Origin: Pleurotus ostreatus/Saccharomyces cerevisiae fusant
Taxonomy: Eukaryota; Opisthokonta
DNA length: 64,000 nt
Reading direction: 5' to 3'
NCBI GenBank assembly: GCA_024196135.1
Contig: JAMQCK010000073.1
Span: 1-64,000 of the forward strand
In this document: positions 1 through 13,816 of the stretch, in pieces
How positions within the stretch are numbered: position 1 is the first letter of the stretch
How the letters are laid out: each line of letters begins with the position of its first letter
Translations under genes and position numbers: made by a program
Notes under the pieces: model-generated
Told to the model about the DNA's origin: nothing
The model's input: only the letters and a program-made list of their open reading frames with translations
Database searches by the model: none

Positions 1-83
1 GCGCGGGGGGCCCGGAAAAGGAGGGGAGGGCGCTAAACACCTATCGATTCTTGCTGCCAGTCCACCGCGCGACACCGCACCGT

Positions 84-1350
84 TCAGACCAAATCGCGAA
101 GATGAGCAGAAGCCGAGCTCTCGAGGTTGTTCGCCGAGACGCGCTCCGTTGAGAAGATCATAGTGCGCACGAGCTGGCCCTGCGCAGTACCGAAGCCGGT
201 ACGGAGGACGACCCCGAGGCAACCACCGTCTGGCGTTTTGATCGGGGATGGGATCTGGACGGAGGGCGATGCCTGGAGGACCTTGGTGCCGCTGAACAAA
301 ACCTCGTTCTTGTGCTGGCCATCGACATCGAGGGGCTCGTGAGCCTCCAGGAGTTGAATAGACTCCTTCAATAGCGGGGTCGACTCGCCCGAGAGCATGG
401 CCTCGTTGACGATGCAGGTGCCGTTCACGAGGAGAATGTCCGCGGGGACCGTTGTCTCGTGCTGTCCACGCACAATGCTGACGACGTCGCCGGGGAGCAG
501 CTTGTCCGTCTGCATCTCCACCCACTTCCCGTCGCGGAACACCTGGATCGGGAACGGCTGCACGCTCATGGTGCGGAACTCGGTGAGCGTGCGCACGCGC
601 TGCCAAACGACCGTGCACTCGAACACGACGAGCATGAAGAGTGTGAAGAGGGAGTAGTACCAGTACTCGTCGAGGCACCACAGCGCGACGCAGAAGATCT
701 GGAAGACGAAGAAGGGCGCGGTGGCGTGCTCGACGAAGAGCTCGCTGAACGTGGGGATCGGGATGTCAAAGTCGTTGCCGCCGTACAGCGTCATGAGGCC
801 CGGCACGTCCTGCTCCTTCAGACCCTTGGGCGTCAGGAAGGTGGAGAGGGGCGGGTGCGCGCTGCTCGGGTACGGGAGCCGGCCGAAGGTGAGGGGGGAC
901 GTGGAGAGGGCTGTGTACGTGTCGCGCTGGTAGTTGAACGTGTAGGTGCCGTTCTTCTTCTCCAGGGGGACGATGTCGCCGTGGCCTCGGTGTTGCTTGG
1001 GGATGATCCGGATGCAGTCCGCCTCCTCCACCGAGCGCGCCCGCCGTGTGGTTATCCACGCTCTTGCTGCCGCGCTCCACTTCGTGAAGAGAAAACTAAG
1101 CGCATGTGTCGTCCCGAGGGCGACGCAGTAGATGAACGTCCACTCTTCGCTGACGATCCACTCGTCGTACTTGACGTAGTATGCATACGCGAGGAGGGGG
1201 TAGAGGGTGAGGAAGGGGACGCCGTATATGTGGTTGTACCAGGGGACCGCGATGTGCAGGCTCGCGGCCTCGATTTCCGGCGACTCTATCGCCACGGACG
1301 CCCTAAGCAGTGTCAGAAAACGTTTTTCGCTGCACATCGAGGACTTACAT
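84..1350 (-). CDS. spf1: P5A-type (Spf1-like) ER ATPase, N-terminal part, frame broken near the window edge
   Basis: P5A ATPases of the ER extract mis-inserted transmembrane helices and maintain ER ion homeostasis. The visible part has the N-terminal membrane hairpin, a cytosolic A-domain with the family motifs PADILLVNG and LSGESTPL, and the conserved FSTERVSANN stretch before the next membrane span. The proposed start is ATG split by a 46-nt intron (AT at 1350-1349, intron 1348-1303, G at 1302), giving MASVAIESPEI; an unspliced ATG at 1337 is the alternative. Only about 400 of the family's roughly 1200 residues are present. After NNLE (about position 121) the reading frame runs into a stop at 84, while a hydrophobic LLLIFAI stretch typical of the next membrane helix continues in the +1 frame, so this copy looks truncated or frameshifted. 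It faces the site-2 protease gene across an inverted-repeat element. Confidence 0.85.
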
Positions 1351-1411
1351 CTTCGAAAAGTACGAAGCCAAGGTGCGCGCGTCTTCCTGTGACTGACGCC
1401 GCCGTCCTGCC

Positions 1412-1682
1412 GTCGGCGGGAAGGACCAATTTCGGATTTTGCGTTTCGCTGTTCTGACGCGTGAGGTCGGCAGTTCGAATCAGGGCCGATGGGAGGTACT
1501 TATACATTCTTTGCCTCTGCTCGTTGCTTGAGGACCGTCTTTGCGCGTAGATTCGGTGATGTGTTAGCAGATCTATGTTTCCGCGCTGGGAGAGACCCAA
1601 AAGCCATGAAACCGGGCTCGCAAGAAACACCGGCACTTGCCGGGCCCCGGCATACGCCGACATTCGTTTCTCACGGTTGAAC
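1412..1682 (-). repeat. Left arm of 271-bp inverted repeat
   Basis: Reverse complement of 2122-2392 with two mismatches. It begins after the 5' exon of the Spf1-like gene. Confidence 0.9.
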
Positions 1683-2121
1683 CTCACCGCTTGCTCTCCA
1701 TTCTCCCTAAGACACGTCTTCCAGCAGCAGACAAACCGCGGAATATAAGAATGAAACCCTGTATAAGACTATGTACGACAGCCTCGAGGGGATATCATTC
1801 AAGAAAACACCTTCAAAGGTATGAAGTCGGGGATGAGAACGTCAAGGCCCCTGAAATGGAACATGGTCTGCCGGTATACTACTGCGCTACTCCAGCTACA
1901 GATAAGCATGGAAACTGGATTGATCTTGAATAAAGAGGTAGCAGCGTTGCACTTGGCAGGGTCAAGCCCGATTATGAAGATCAGAAGAAAAGTATGAAAC
2001 CGAGCAGATGAGCTGCCATATAGGGTCCGCCTACTCAGCAGGTAGTAGATAGGTTATGTTCGTACTACAAAAGGGGACGTGGGACCGCCTTTTTGGCCGC
2101 GGGCGAGGCAAAGGAACGGAA

Positions 2122-2392
2122 GTTCAACCGTGAGAAACGAATGTCGGCGTATGCCGAGGCCCGGCAAGTGCCGGTGTTTCTTGCGAGCCCGGTTTCATGG
2201 CTTTTGGGTCTCTCCCAGCGCGGAAACATAGATCTGCTAACACATCACCGAATCTACGCGCAAAGACGGTCCTCAAGCAACGAGCAGATGCAAAGAATGT
2301 ATAAGTACCTCCCATCGGCCCTGATTCGAACTGCCGACCTCACGCGTCAGAACAGCGAAACGCAAAATCCGAAATTGGTCCTTCCCGCCGAC
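2122..2392 (+). repeat. Right arm of 271-bp inverted repeat
   Basis: Near-identical inverted copy of 1412-1682. It ends 42 bp before the start codon of the site-2 protease. Confidence 0.9.
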
Positions 2393-2433
2393 TTTGGTTT
2401 TGACTGCCACCGCGCCTACCGCTGGTCGGCACG

Positions 2434-4728
2434 ATGCCATTTGGATCTCTTTTCCTTGGGACCTCAGCCTTTTGGGCCTTGGTACACACAGCAAACAAGA
2501 TCTATCTCTCCCGCAGCGACGGCCCAACTCTGCCGGCTTTCGTTCCCCGACGACGAAGAGCAGGAAGAACAGGAAACGCATATGTTACTGTCGACCGACT
2601 TCACCTCCGTATACAGACGACACACCTAAATGATGTGCATGATCTCTTTGCGCAATGGTCTTTGAAGAATCCTCGACTGCGACGAGCTCTGGCTGGTTTC
2701 TACGACTTGGGTACAGCCGCTTGTTGTTTGGGCGCGTTGACTGCGCTAGGTCTGCTTCTATGGACGACATGGGGCTTGCTTGTCGCTACCTTTGCTTCGC
2801 CTACTAGTACTGGTGCTTCCCCCCCTACTCCTTCAATAGCGAAGCGCGACTATATACCTCCCGAGCCGCCCAGCTCGACAGCTTCCAGCTTCGGCGTCCG
2901 ACCTCTTGTTCGTAAAACGTACGATTTTGTCATGATTAATGTCTGACTTGCAAACCCAAGATCCCAGGCGTCACTGTACCCATGAGTCACCTGCCTCTCA
3001 TGCTCCTCGCCGTTCTCTTCGGCCAAATTGTGCACGAACTGGGACATGCCGCCGGCTCTGCACTGTGCGTTTTTCACCTCCTATCAAGGTCCATCATAAT
3101 TTAGATCTCATTGTCACGTACATATTTGTAGCGAGCAAATTCACATAACCTCCGCCGGCTTATCCATTCTCGTCCTCTTTCCCTCCGCCTTCGTCGCCCT
3201 CCCATCCACCGCTATCGACGCGCTTGGCCCCCTCGCCCGCCTACGTATAATCGCAGGCGGACCCTACCACAATCTGTGCTACTTTGTCGCCCTTTGGACC
3301 GCGCGGTGGATGGGACTATTAGCCTTTCTTGCGCCGATTGTTGCAACTTTAGCGGGGTACGAGGATATCAGCAGGCAAGGAAGGGTGGTTGTGGACGTTG
3401 ATGCGGTGAGAATTCTTTTTCTTCTGGCATTGTGGGTTTTTCCCTGGCATCAGTCTCAGATGTCGTGGGTTTCCTGGACTTCAGTGCTCACGTGGGAACC
3501 CAGGGCTCGAACTTGCACGCCTACATCCCTCGAGGGGCCATCCTGACACGCCTCAACGACGTCAAGCTAGACCACGCGGCAGCCTGGGATGAGTTTTTCG
3601 CAGGACCCTACTCGGGCAAAAGTACTGCAGGCTGGTGTGCTCCGCGTAGCCAAGTTGCAGGTGAGCCATGTCCGCCCTCTTTCTTCCAAAGCACAGGATT
3701 CAGTCTCCTTCTTCAGCCGCTCCCACCGACTGTTGCGACCCCACTCTTTCCGGCGTGCCATCGACCCTCACCTGCTTTGTCGAGGGCAGCCCTACTACAC
3801 AAGCATGTCTGGACCCAGTCTCCCTCCTCGGCAATCCGCGCAGCCCTCGATGCGACACGACAACGCCATGTGCGGAAGGCGTGACGTGCGTCAGGCCCAG
3901 CGACGGCGCTCACCTTGTGCGAATCTGGTTGGAGACAGAGGATGGTGCTAGGCAAGAAGCGGAAGGTGCAGGCCGATGGATGAAGACGGCGGTGGGTGCA
4001 GGCGAAGGGTTGAAGATGGCGGACGGTACAGGGGAAGGAATGATGTCAGCGGAGGGCGCAGGCGAAGAAATTGTCATCTGGAACGGCGACCGGGAGGAGG
4101 TGCGGGAGGCGGGTGAGTGCGAGGATTGCCAAGCTATCTGTTGCGAAACTCCGCTTAAGATCGCCGTCTCGTAGTGCAAACCTCCACCTGGCGTCCCCGA
4201 TTTTTCTTCTTGCCTCTCGGTCTGCCGAGTGCGATGGAGGCCTTTTTGCAGTACGTCTTTTATTTTCTTATCATATTTTCACCTTACATTACCTCATTTC
4301 CTTCTTACCTCCACCCCCCATCCCAACACTACCCTCAATCCCACCGCAATACTCACACCTCGAGCAGATACCTCGAACTCGCCACCCTCTCCCTCTTCCT
4401 CTTCAACCTCCTGCCCCTGCCAATGCTCGACGGGGAGCAGTTCCTGCGCACGATGTTGGATCTGGCGCTGGGTGATGCGTCACCGTACGATGAGTACGAC
4501 GTGGGGGCGCTGGAGGATGCGGAAGCGGGGATGGGCGCGGGACGACATTCGGGTATGGGGACGAGAGGAACTACGAGGGCGGGCAGGAGAGGACTGTCGC
4601 GATGGCTGCCTCGAAACACGCAAGACGCGGAGAGGTGGAAAGAGCGGGTGTGCAAGGGCGCGACGATGGTCACGACCGGGTCGCTGGGGACGTGTGTGGT
4701 GCTAGGGTTGGTGCAGAGCGTGCGGTGA
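2434..4728 (+). CDS. Site-2 protease (S2P, M50 intramembrane metalloprotease)
   Basis: S2P cleaves membrane-tethered regulators such as SREBP-type factors inside the Golgi/ER membrane. Proposed CDS: join(2434..2907,2961..3064,3132..3405,3504..3660,3717..4112,4175..4250,4368..4728), 613 residues. The zinc motif HELGH lies at residues 183-187 in a hydrophobic segment. The third zinc ligand is in FNLLPLPMLDG (Asp about 515), again hydrophobic. Between them are a PDZ-like loop (IPRGAILTRLND) and a cysteine-rich luminal region (TDCC, then three further Cys before VRP). The start is the first ATG of an ORF that opens with a hydrophobic helix, as in fungal homologues. The third intron has alternative in-frame acceptors between 3453 and 3503. 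Residues 419-458 are an unusual run of four 10-residue Gly-rich repeats. It converges on the hydrolase at 4939. Confidence 0.9.
3962..4081 (+). repeat. 30-bp coding tandem repeat inside S2P
   Basis: Four consecutive 30-bp units (3962, 3992, 4022, 4052) each encode ten residues of the form x-Gly-(Ala/Thr)-Gly-(Glu/Arg)-x-x-x-x-x, for example VGAGEGLKMA and DGTGEGMMSA. The last unit runs into conserved S2P sequence (IVIWNGDREEV). The copies are diverged, so this is an older in-frame expansion. Confidence 0.75.
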
Positions 4729-4938
4729 TTATGATAGAGACTTGCCATCCCATTCACAGCTCGAGACGATGATGATTTGGGTTGCGTCGATGAAGCTCCC
4801 AACACTGGAGACAAACAAGACATACAAGTCTAAAGTCTATGTTCCGGATCCGAAAGGTCCTTCCCGAAGCAAGTATTATGTCGAAATCTATGCTCGCCAC
4901 CTCTATCCGAACAGCTCCACGCTCAAGAGCCCTTCTCC

Positions 4939-6224
4939 TCACGCAGCTGCCCTCCTCGCAATCCCCTCCGCCACCCCCCTCTCAATCAGCGCGCTAAACC
5001 GCTTGCGCCTCTGCACGTGAATTCCATGCCCCGTCTGCTCCCACTCCTCGAAGTCCGCGATATCGTCGTCCGTGGACCTCAGCCCCGCGACGATGCGGTG
5101 CGAGTTCGAGGTCGCCACCAGGTGGTCTTCGTCGCCACAGACGACACCGATCCACCCCGCGCCTGGCGCGCCGATGCGCCGCCCGATCTCGGAGAGCCGC
5201 ACGACGTCGACGTGGTGCGAGAGCGCGGCGAGCATCTGCGAGATGTGGCCCATGAGCTGCTGCGGGCGCGTGTTCTTGACGCGGAAGTGGAATTCCTGAG
5301 TGGGGGTTAGCGTTTGGTGGCACATCAGAGTGGGTAGCAACGGTGAGGTCTCTGAGATGGTAGCAAGGAGTTAAAACGCACCTCGATCTGCACCTCCCTG
5401 TTCGTGCGGCCCTGCGGGTCGTCCGGGTCGCGCTCGTCCAGCCACGACTTCGGGAACAGCATGTCCATGGCCAGCGGCGCGCGCTGTTCTGGTGGGGTGA
5501 AGGTGAGGCGCGCGAGGGTCTTTAAGCCGTACCACTGCGATATGCGCGTGTCAGCTGAATTCAGAAAGAGATGGGCATCGAGGAATGCGTACCGGCGCCA
5601 TATTCTGCCACCAGTGCGGATTACCAGGCGTGGTGACAGCGAGCAGGAGGGACGAGATGCGGTCGGGTATGAGGTATGCAAGCTCTGATACGACGTTCAA
5701 TCTAGTCCATCAAAAATAGGAAGAAAGAACCCACCCTGCGATATCATTCCGCCAAGGCTGACACCGATGATGTTCAAGTCGCGTTCCTTCTTCCAGTCAA
5801 GATAGTCAAGAAGCGCGACGGCGTCCGCCGCCATCCCTGACGTGCTGAAAGCGCAGTTAGTAAAGCCCAACGCGCTCGATAACGCCGAATACACTCACGT
5901 ATACGGTCCCCTCGGCGTACCCGAGTTCCCCACACCCCGGTTATCGAATATGAGCACCGTGTACTTCGCGCGCAACTCGGGCGTGCTCGTAAAGTACTCC
6001 ACCTGCGGCTTCCAGGCAAAGCTCGACGAGTTCAAGCCCATGATGAACACGAGCTTGTGCGACTCCCCGCGCGCGAGCGCGTCCGCATCGCCGTGGACCT
6101 CGAAGTAGATGGAGTGCGACTCGATGGGGTTCGACTCCTGGTGGCGGAGCACCGTCACGGGGCAGAGGCCCTTGCGAATGCAGTAGTTATCAGGGAATAT
6201 GGTGTGGGGTGTCTCCTCGCTCAT
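4939..6224 (-). CDS. Alpha/beta-hydrolase fold protein
   Basis: Proposed CDS: complement(join(4939..5295,5382..5534,5593..5684,5735..5844,5899..6224)), 345 residues, opening MSEETPHTIFPDN. The fold is shown by VFIMGLNSSSFAW (oxyanion strand region), FDNRGVGNS, and the nucleophile elbow GVSLGG with Ser138. The acid is probably in GDEDHLV and the His in GHGIHV near the C-terminus. There is no signal peptide or membrane segment, so it is probably cytosolic. The substrate cannot be read from sequence; relatives are annotated as generic hydrolases or acyltransferases. Introns are 50-86 nt with canonical borders. Confidence 0.85.
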
Positions 6225-7708
6225 GGTTGTAGAGGATCAAGGTGTGTCGCAGTCGCGCAGCTTGATCGCCTGTTCCCGGTAAGCGCCCGACTCGGATCGG
6301 CTACTCGTCCGGGCCGGGATGACGTCGCTTGATGAGGTCCTCAACTCTCGACGTGAGGAGAGACACAGAGAGGGGAACTCTGAGGTCAACGATTGACTTT
6401 TTTATCCTAGTTATGAGCAGCAACCAATGACACCGGCAGCCATTGAACTTCTCTCACTCGTGTCTCGCGAAGCCGAAGTGATGCATCGATGATTGATTTG
6501 AGCACGGCCATTTATACACCCTCTTGCAAGCGCTAAGAGAACAGATGTAGGGCGAGCCAAAATTGATGGCTCTAGTGGTTACAGTGGTAGTCACAAGTCG
6601 GCCCTGAATGCCACTTACGGGGGGCACGCGCTGCGCTGGTGCGGCTCTTTCTACACTGAAAGTCAGGCATACCGGGGTACAGAGATATGCAGATAATCTT
6701 CTGTGTTCCGTGACTATCGATGAAAGCGATTATATTGAAGCCAACAACACTCTGGGACCGGGTGAGCAAAGTTCAACATTGGTCACGTGTCGTCGGGTTT
6801 CCCCGACGCGCCACGAGAATCGGGCCGCGCCGCCATCCCAAGAAATTGAACTTGTCCACAACCGCCACCTCTCTTGCTCTGTATGGCTTGAGGCTGCAAA
6901 GGATTCCTGACAGTCCGCCTTGAAGAGAGTCACAAGCTTCTGCGAATCTGGCAGAGCCATCCCGATATCCGAACGACAACGTGCCTTCTCAATGGTGCAC
7001 GCGCGCGCGTCTTCTGTCGCAATTGACGAGGAATGTCTCGATGGCCAATATATTCCCCACACTTTGACATCAAATCCAAGCTTCATATTCTTGCTTTGAC
7101 GGAGCCACCGTTGCATCTTGAGAGCGAGACAGCTATCGTCTTGCGCAGGCCAACAGGTCCCCGAAGTTGCTCTAGTTAGTGAGCCCGTTGGTCTCATACC
7201 CTACCGGACCTCCCCACCTTCATGGTCCACCATCTTCCCGTCCCTTTTCATTGATACATACTCCCCACATGGAGGTGACCAGCGCTTGTTCTTCTTTCGA
7301 ACAGACATCGCGAGCGGTGTCACCGCGTGAGGACATACATCGGCGGTTATTCGGTGCCATCCCACTCACCCACGGCTCACCTCCTCGTCTATACGCAAGG
7401 TCCATCCATGATTGCAGCGTCCGATCTCCCTTCTGACGCTCAACCAATGCGGCCCAATCACAGCGACTCAATTGCCACGACGACGCATTTTTCCGCCTCA
7501 TAACGCGCACCCCAGCCGAAGTGTGTCCGCGCAGGCTATTCCACCTCCGCAGGAGGGACGCAAGGCACGGGTCCCGCATCTATCATCAGTGCTCTATCGT
7601 CAAGCGACCATGAAACGGAACTTCTTCGCGTCTGGACGCGCTTTAAAGCTGCAGATCATGTAGAATGGATCACCTTCTCTTCGTCGCTCTTCCGGAGGTG
7701 CTTGCAGG
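6225..7708. other. Intergenic region upstream of cellobiose dehydrogenase
   Basis: No convincing gene. A 155-codon minus ORF (7197-6730) has no recognisable motif and biased composition. CTCCCCAC/CTCCCCACC-like sequences near 7207 and 7261 could be carbon-catabolite-repressor (CreA-type) sites, which would suit a cellulose-induced gene, but such short matches arise by chance. Confidence 0.4.
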
Positions 7709-10619
<2,911 letters not shown>

Positions 10620-11391
10620 TACCTTGGACAAGGGCAGACTTCTGGGCATAGTCGTGTATAGTATTTGGTATTTATTCGCATGCTGATGCAATGCAGAAGT
10701 TGGTTCCGTGTACAGTTCTCCTGCGTGATTACCCTCGTCTACCGAGGGTTCGAAACTGGCATGGCGGGCGCAGTCGAGCTCAGTCTAAGCCAAGGGAGGG
10801 GGGAGGCGCTGGCTTGGAAAGAGCGCAAAATCTCTTGGATAGGCTGTAGCCAACCTTACATAGACGATATGCTATGGGCGCCAAGCTGTATTTTTTGCGC
10901 CGAGCGTGGGCGGGCGGAGCTGCTCATCCTCCGGAACGTATCATTGGCAGCCAAGCAACTGTGAGATACTTCAGGTGTAGGCATGCCTCAGTCGTGGAGC
11001 GATGTATTGAGTGCGGTATCCTAAGCGCTGGAGATTTATGGTACTGCTTGTCGGCACTTGCAACCAGCGGTGTAAGAAGACACAATACGCTGATTGTTCC
11101 AAATACCTCTGCAAAGCCAGTGAACAAAGTCCGAGTCCACTGAATTTTTTCTACCTTCCTACCGCCTTTTGCACTCCTTTCGGAAGCTTTCATGCCCAGG
11201 AAATGCTTGGTGCCTGGCTAGGGCCGAATTCAGGGCCGAGGCAAAGTTGAACTGTGACATGTGACCCGCCAAGGGGTCGGCATGTGCCGAGCTCCGCGGC
11301 GACTTTGCCGCAGCGCGCCAAAATAGGGACATCGTTCCTCTTATTCCCAACGGTCATCTCCAGCTCCCCCATACCCCGGCTGGCCGTCGCC
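10620..11391. other. Intergenic region
   Basis: Presumed 3' UTR of the cellobiose dehydrogenase and promoter of the next secreted hydrolase, both transcribed rightwards. No other gene or repeat recognised. Confidence 0.4.
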
Positions 11392-13816
11392 ATGCGCATC
11401 TCTGCGTTCCCCGTCGTTCTTTCCCTCGCCCTCTATGCCTCGGCTCGCCATAACCACTTCGCGGCAGCGCGCAACGTCCGGCGGGACGACCCAGACCCTA
11501 GCGGCTACGCTTCACAACCGATCTCGCAGGGAGACGCGGACAATGGATATGCGGGATTGCCAGCAGTAGCGAACGCAGACACGATCATGGAGTTCCCGTT
11601 GTCGGTCACGGACGGTGCCACTATAGTACGCGTGCAGCGAGTTCAGTGAAAGCAGTAGCTTATTGTTCCTCAGCCCGTGTACGTTTCCTCAGGGAAGGAC
11701 GACGCAAACATCACGCGAGCCATTATCGTACCTCCGGGGAAGGTGAGCACAACGGTTGCTTTCTCGCGCTTGCTGCTGATCGCGCGTTCAGCTACGAGAC
11801 AACTGGTATTGTGAGTAGCGGAGGCCGGCACATGCGCAGTACTCTCACCCCTCCCCCAGACTTCTGGGTCATGGACAAGGCCTTGTACCAGGCTGCGGCA
11901 ACGTACGAGGACGTTGACTACCAGTCCATTGCCATCATGGCTCCAGCGTGCGTTGTACTTTCATCAACGCGATCAATATAGCTGACAATGCGCAGTCTCT
12001 TCAACGAGAAGGACATCAAGGCCGGCGCGGGCACGAATACCACCCTCATCTTCAACGGAACAACATGGATGTCCGGGCACACCAGCATCGGCCCTGGTTC
12101 CAATACGAACGTCAGCTCTTACGACGTGGTTGACGACCTCCTCGATTACTACCTGGACAAGAAGCGCTTCCCTAAGCTCGATGTATGCGCGCTCGCCCTT
12201 CTTCCCACCTCTCCGCTCACCCCCTACAGAAAGTCGTCCTCGCAGGCCACTCCGCCGGCGCGCAATTCGGCCAGCGCTACGCCGCGCTCCGCAAGAGCCG
12301 CAGCCACAACGCGCGCATCGCGTACTGGCTCGCCAACCCCGGCTCCCTGCTCTGGCTCACCGCGGACCGCCCGCTGCCCGACGACAACTGCACGAACGTC
12401 GACCGCTGGAAGTACGGCCTCACGGACGGCCTCCCGGCGTATGGCGCGTACGCGCAGAAGCACTACGGGCGCGACGGCATCGTCGAGCGCTACAGCTCGC
12501 ACTACATCCACTATGCGTGGGGCACCGCCGACGACGGCCCCGGTGACACGCGCTGTCAGGCGAAGGTGCGTTGGTGTGCCTGTTCTATTCGTTATACTGC
12601 CCGTCACGCCCCTGTTCTGCCTCGACACGCTCCCACTCTACCTCGACATGCTCCCACTCTACCTCGACACCCTCCTGTTCCATTCCGTCACTCCCCTGTT
12701 CCATCTCGTCACACAATCCTTCTACTTCGTCACGATCCCTCCTCCGTGTTCGCTGGCAATTCATTCTCGGGCCTTCATCTCGCGCTTGCTATATTTGCGC
12801 GCGTCCTAGGCGCCACCCCCTGTTATACTTGCCGCTCTATCGATTCTGGGCTGTGCCCTTTCCCTTCACCGTCCATTGACTGTGTACTGCCCTTCCCTCA
12901 TTGGCGTGCTTCCCATCCCATCGTCTGTATACTTCCCATCCCATCGGCGGCACCCTTTCCGTCCCTTCGGCTGTGTCGTGGGCGGTGGACCCGTGTCGCC
13001 GGCGCTAGTCCTCAGCGGCAGACTGAAAACCAGCGATACACTGAATGCCAGCGATACACTGAAGGCCAGCGCTCCCCTGAACCTCGTGCTACACCACACG
13101 CTCGCAGTCCACTGCATGCCCATCATGAACATCATACTCACCAACCCTACAGACCCAGGGCCTCACGCACTACCAGCGCGGCCTCAACTTCATCAACATG
13201 CTGCAGGGCTTGAACGGCGGGAAGCTGCCGGAGAACCAGACGGTGGACTGGGTGGAGGGCGTCTCGCACGATGGCGAGGGCATGACGAGGAGTGAGCAGG
13301 GGATGACTAGGGTGAGTTGGGTTTGGTTTTGCGGTGATTTGGTGTTCGGTGTTTGGTGTTTGAGTTCGTCGTGGGGCGACTGGACTTCGTCATGCGGGGG
13401 TCTTCGACTTCGTCGTGCAGGCTCTTCGATTTCATATTGTCGGGCTCTGCACCTCGCCTTGTCGGGCTTTGCGTAGCTGCGAGCTCTCTGCGCTTTCGTA
13501 TGTGCGATTGGGGGTGGCTCTCACGGTCGGACGGGCTGCAACGCGGAGCGCCCCTCCCGTGCAGGCGCCTACTGCTTGTCTGCTTGGCGAGGTTACTTGA
13601 TCGTCTTTCTCTCGTCTTATCTCCTCCTTCTCTACCCGCCTGATATTCGTCCTTAAGTTGCACTTTGCTTACCACCCACCCCAGCTCTTCCGCAACGCCA
13701 CATACCAACACCAACTGGACGGCGGCAACAATGGCGCGTCCGTGTCCGTGTCCTCAGCTCACGGGCTTCTGCTTGGCGCCGCGGCGACCTTGTTCTCGCT
13801 ATCCTTTGCGTTATAA
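11392..13816 (+). CDS. Secreted, probably GPI-anchored alpha/beta hydrolase
   Basis: Proposed CDS: join(11392..11625,11674..11742,11792..11810,11860..11947,11996..12182,12230..12565,13153..13311,13685..13816), 407 residues. It begins with a signal peptide (MRISAFPVVLSLALYASA). The nucleophile elbow is GHSAG with Ser207, and C-terminal sequence of small residues followed by a hydrophobic tail ending in SLSFAL suggests a GPI anchor. Several Asn-X-Ser/Thr sites fit an extracellular protein. The substrate is unknown; it could be a cell-wall or plant-cell-wall esterase, and it lies beside cellobiose dehydrogenase on the same strand. Exon 3 is a 19-nt micro-exon (11792-11810). Introns 6 (587 nt) and 7 (373 nt) are several times longer than any neighbour's and hold tandem repeats. 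The acceptor of intron 6 may be 13152 or 13158. Confidence 0.8.
12621..12674 (+). repeat. 21-bp tandem repeat inside an intron
   Basis: Two adjacent copies of CTCGACA(C/T)GCTCCCACTCTAC (12621-12641 and 12642-12662) and a partial third copy, within intron 6 of the GPI-anchored hydrolase. Confidence 0.7.
13030..13083 (+). repeat. 18-bp tandem repeat inside an intron
   Basis: Three adjacent units starting CCAGCG (13030, 13048, 13066); the first two are nearly identical (CCAGCGATACACTGAA..) and the third is diverged. It lies in intron 6 of the GPI-anchored hydrolase. Confidence 0.7.

Larger units (their letters stand above)
1412..2392. mobile_element. Inverted-repeat element in the spf1/S2P divergent promoter
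   Basis: Two 271-bp arms, 1412-1682 and 2122-2392, are reverse complements differing at only two positions (about 99% identity), around a 439-bp spacer. The arms carry a pol III B-box-like TTCGAATC (1472-1479 in the left arm). The spacer has TATA-like tracts near 1743 and 1761 and no convincing gene. I see no clear target-site duplication, no transposase, and cannot name the family; a foldback element or solo-repeat pair is possible. The arms end 62 bp from the Spf1 start and 42 bp from the S2P start, so the element makes up nearly all of the shared promoter. Long ORFs running through the arms are shadows. Confidence 0.8.

Noticed and set aside
459..1457. 332-codon + strand ORF opposite the Spf1-like gene
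   Set aside because: Antisense shadow in GC-rich coding sequence; Arg/Glu/Val-rich without domains.
1455..1495. Possible tRNA in the inverted-repeat arm (GGTCGGCAGTTCGAATCAGG)
   Set aside because: Only a B-box-like TTCGAATC is present; no A box, D arm or acceptor stem can be folded, so no tRNA was called.
2093..2629. 178-codon + ORF running from the right repeat arm into S2P
   Set aside because: The same frame appears in the inverted left arm; it is an accident of the repeat, and overlaps the real S2P exon in another phase.
6730..7197. 155-codon minus ORF upstream of cellobiose dehydrogenase
   Set aside because: No motif, no splice partner, irregular composition.
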